The position numbers and the translations under genes are program-made. Positions 62,567 through 64,000 of a DNA stretch of 64,000 bases are shown here, in pieces; position 1 is the first letter of the stretch; each line of letters opens with the position of its first letter. Where the stretch lies: positions 879,501-943,500 of the forward strand of contig CP038106.1 of NCBI GenBank assembly GCA_004519485.1, in the 5' to 3' direction. The notes under the pieces are model-generated. The model worked only from the letters and a program-made list of their open reading frames with translations. It had not been told where the DNA came from and made no database searches. The stretch comes from Nannochloropsis oceanica. Taxonomy: Eukaryota > Sar > Eustigmatophyceae > Eustigmatales > Monodopsidaceae.

Positions 62567-64000
62567 TCAAGCGGCCACTTCAATCCCCTTTTCATTCGCT
62601 GCCTTCCAAATCAAGTGCTTTTGCGGATGGGTAGTGTAGGTGTTCATTATCGCCTGCACCGGCCCAGCAATAGCAGTAGAATGAGTCCTGCTCAACTCCG
62701 CAAGCTTCGAAAAGCAACCAGCCACCGCCTCCACACAACTTATGTCCGCCGACGGCGGCCCCAACGCAGCAAGTAAAAAAATCTGATTTGAAAACAAACG
62801 CTCCAACACACACGGCGGGAACTGTCCACCTCGAACACCGGCGAAGGCAAAATCCATCCACCTCTTAGCCTTCGCGAGACGCTCGGGTCCCTCACTGCTG
62901 GCTTCCAACGAGGCCACAATAGATTTGACAGCCGACTGGACAACGCCTTCCACGAGGCGAATACCAATCGAAAGCTCGCCCATAGGGTCGAGCTGATGAA
63001 GGAGGGGGCGGACCAACGTTGGCAACGGGTCCGAGAAACAGCCACGGCACTTGAGGTACAAACCCAGGCTAGGCATGCCCTGCAGTGCACGAAGTACCAT
63101 CAAATGCACGCCACGGGTACCAGGTCCCCAGTTTTGCACTGCCCGCCGACACAGATTGAGGGCCATACCCTCGTAGTTCTTTCTGGGAACACGCGCCAAA
63201 GCCCGATCGATGACAGCGAGGGAGGCTTGCCCATAGACCACGGCATGACAGGCAATCCGCTCAAGCTGCGTGCGGGACTGGATACGGGGGAGGATGAGGC
63301 GAGAGAAGACTGCCAAGTACCTTCCTTCCTCATGGTTTATCGCCCATTCCAACGCCTGGGTGACTCGACCCGTGGAAAAGATCTCTTGTTCGTCCATCAG
63401 CAGAGGCTCAAGAAGGAGAAGTGTGGCTTGAAAGCCAATTTTAGACGATAACAAGTCAAGGTACCCGTCTAGCTGTCCCGTCGGGATAATAGTAGCAACG
63501 CGGTATAAAAACGGTCGCGACCTCACGAAGAGCAAGCTCGAAGGCGACAATGACGGCGCCGCCGCTGCGTCAGCAATATTTGTACCTCTAATCCCATCTC
63601 TCCCGTCCTGCAGAGCGCTTGGAGTTGTCTCAAAAGCCTCTAAAAAAGTCCGTACACGGAATAAAAAATCAGGTGTTACCACCCTTCGGTACTCATGCTG
63701 ATGCAAGCTCATAAAATCCATGTATTGGTCCACTTCCCCGTCTTCCAACGCCGCCTTAGTGCGCCACCGCTCAGCTCCTGCCACGCGGGACCCACTCTCT
63801 TGTCCTTCCCGATCCGAAGAACGGCGAATATTGGAAAACCTAGAAGAGGGAGCAGCTGCTGTTTTCTTCGGTAGAGTTGCTGGTGTTGTAGTGGGTAGGA
63901 CGATGACAGCGGGGGACGAGGCAGGATGAACCGGTTGGATGTGGGAGATAGAGGCGGGGTTTGGACTGCAGCACGTGTTATATTCGCCGACATCGCCGGG
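62567..64000 (-). CDS. Unrecognised helical protein, 5' partial
   Basis: The frame stays open from the stop at 62567 to the right edge of the window, at least 477 codons, so the start lies outside. The beginning seen here is Pro/Thr/Ser/Ala-rich (VIVLPTTTPATLPKKTAAAP) and probably disordered. From about 63760 on the protein is almost all helical, with alternating amphipathic helices such as YMDFMSLHQHEYRRVV, GYLDLLSSKIGFQATLLLLE, GRVTQALEWAINHEEGRYLA and RALARVPRKNYEGMALNLCR. That pattern suggests a HEAT- or TPR-like alpha solenoid. No membrane span or catalytic motif is seen. I cannot name the family. Confidence 0.75.
   Translation of the reverse strand, partial: PGDVGEYNTCCSPNPASISHIQPVHPASSPAVIVLPTTTPATLPKKTAAAPSSRFSNIRRSSDREGQESGSRVAGAERWRTKAALEDGEVDQYMDFMSLHQHEYRRVVTPDFLFRVRTFLEAFETTPSALQDGRDGIRGTNIADAAAAPSLSPSSLLFVRSRPFLYRVATIIPTGQLDGYLDLLSSKIGFQATLLLLEPLLMDEQEIFSTGRVTQALEWAINHEEGRYLAVFSRLILPRIQSRTQLERIACHAVVYGQASLAVIDRALARVPRKNYEGMALNLCRRAVQNWGPGTRGVHLMVLRALQGMPSLGLYLKCRGCFSDPLPTLVRPLLHQLDPMGELSIGIRLVEGVVQSAVKSIVASLEASSEGPERLAKAKRWMDFAFAGVRGGQFPPCVLERLFSNQIFLLAALGPPSADISCVEAVAGCFSKLAELSRTHSTAIAGPVQAIMNTYTTHPQKHLIWKAANEKGIEVAA

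Overview
This window is nuclear DNA of a compact eukaryotic genome. It has few, short, GT-AG introns, densely packed genes on both strands, and GC-rich coding exons. The gene content points to a photosynthetic stramenopile, most likely a eustigmatophyte of the Nannochloropsis/Microchloropsis type. Several predicted plastid proteins (ITP pyrophosphatase, the ABA4-domain protein, a 177-residue unknown and an MscS channel) start with a signal peptide followed by a Phe-containing cleavage motif, the heterokont bipartite plastid signal. A His4-like HisIE, a PTS2-type malate synthase and an ABA4 domain fit this. The organism call is an inference from gene features, not from a database match.

Layout. 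0.5-6 kb: malate synthase (six exons, minus) and a Dot5/PrxQ-like peroxiredoxin. 6.6-8.5 kb: HisIE for histidine synthesis. 8.8-14.3 kb: a RAD18-like E3 ligase diverging from a GH36 alpha-galactosidase. 15.2-16.2 kb: a plastid ITPase. 16.4-29.5 kb: an accessory stretch with two related unclassified mobile elements (a 0.9-kb palindrome-rich one and a 2.8-kb one carrying a 690-bp tandem repeat), an unrecognised broken-looking gene, a KH-domain gene, a small split mitochondrial membrane-protein gene, a decayed Helitron, an unknown plastid protein and a degenerate Nudix gene. 29.9-47.8 kb: cystinosin, RNA polymerase III subunit 2, AP-4 sigma, a secreted Cys-rich protein, a TMEM184/Ost-alpha-like protein, an ABA4-domain fusion, ELP3 and an LPCAT-like acyltransferase. 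48-64 kb: a third diverged copy of the mobile core, UTP3/SAS10, IMP dehydrogenase, a plastid MscS channel, prefoldin subunit 2, a DA2-like RING protein and a 5'-partial helical protein running off the right edge.

The genes do not form one pathway. They are housekeeping genes for metabolism (glyoxylate cycle, histidine, GMP, oligosaccharide hydrolysis, phospholipid remodelling), nucleotide hygiene, trafficking (AP-4, cystine export), transcription, ribosome and tRNA maturation, and DNA-damage tolerance. Exon joins were read by eye from frame, GT-AG (one GC-AG) sites and family motifs, and have not been checked against transcripts. The most interesting parts are the palindrome-rich mobile family, the ABA4/coiled-coil plastid fusion, the PTS2 malate synthase, the peroxiredoxin without its usual peroxidatic Cys, and the RAD18-like ligase with an NZF-type finger.
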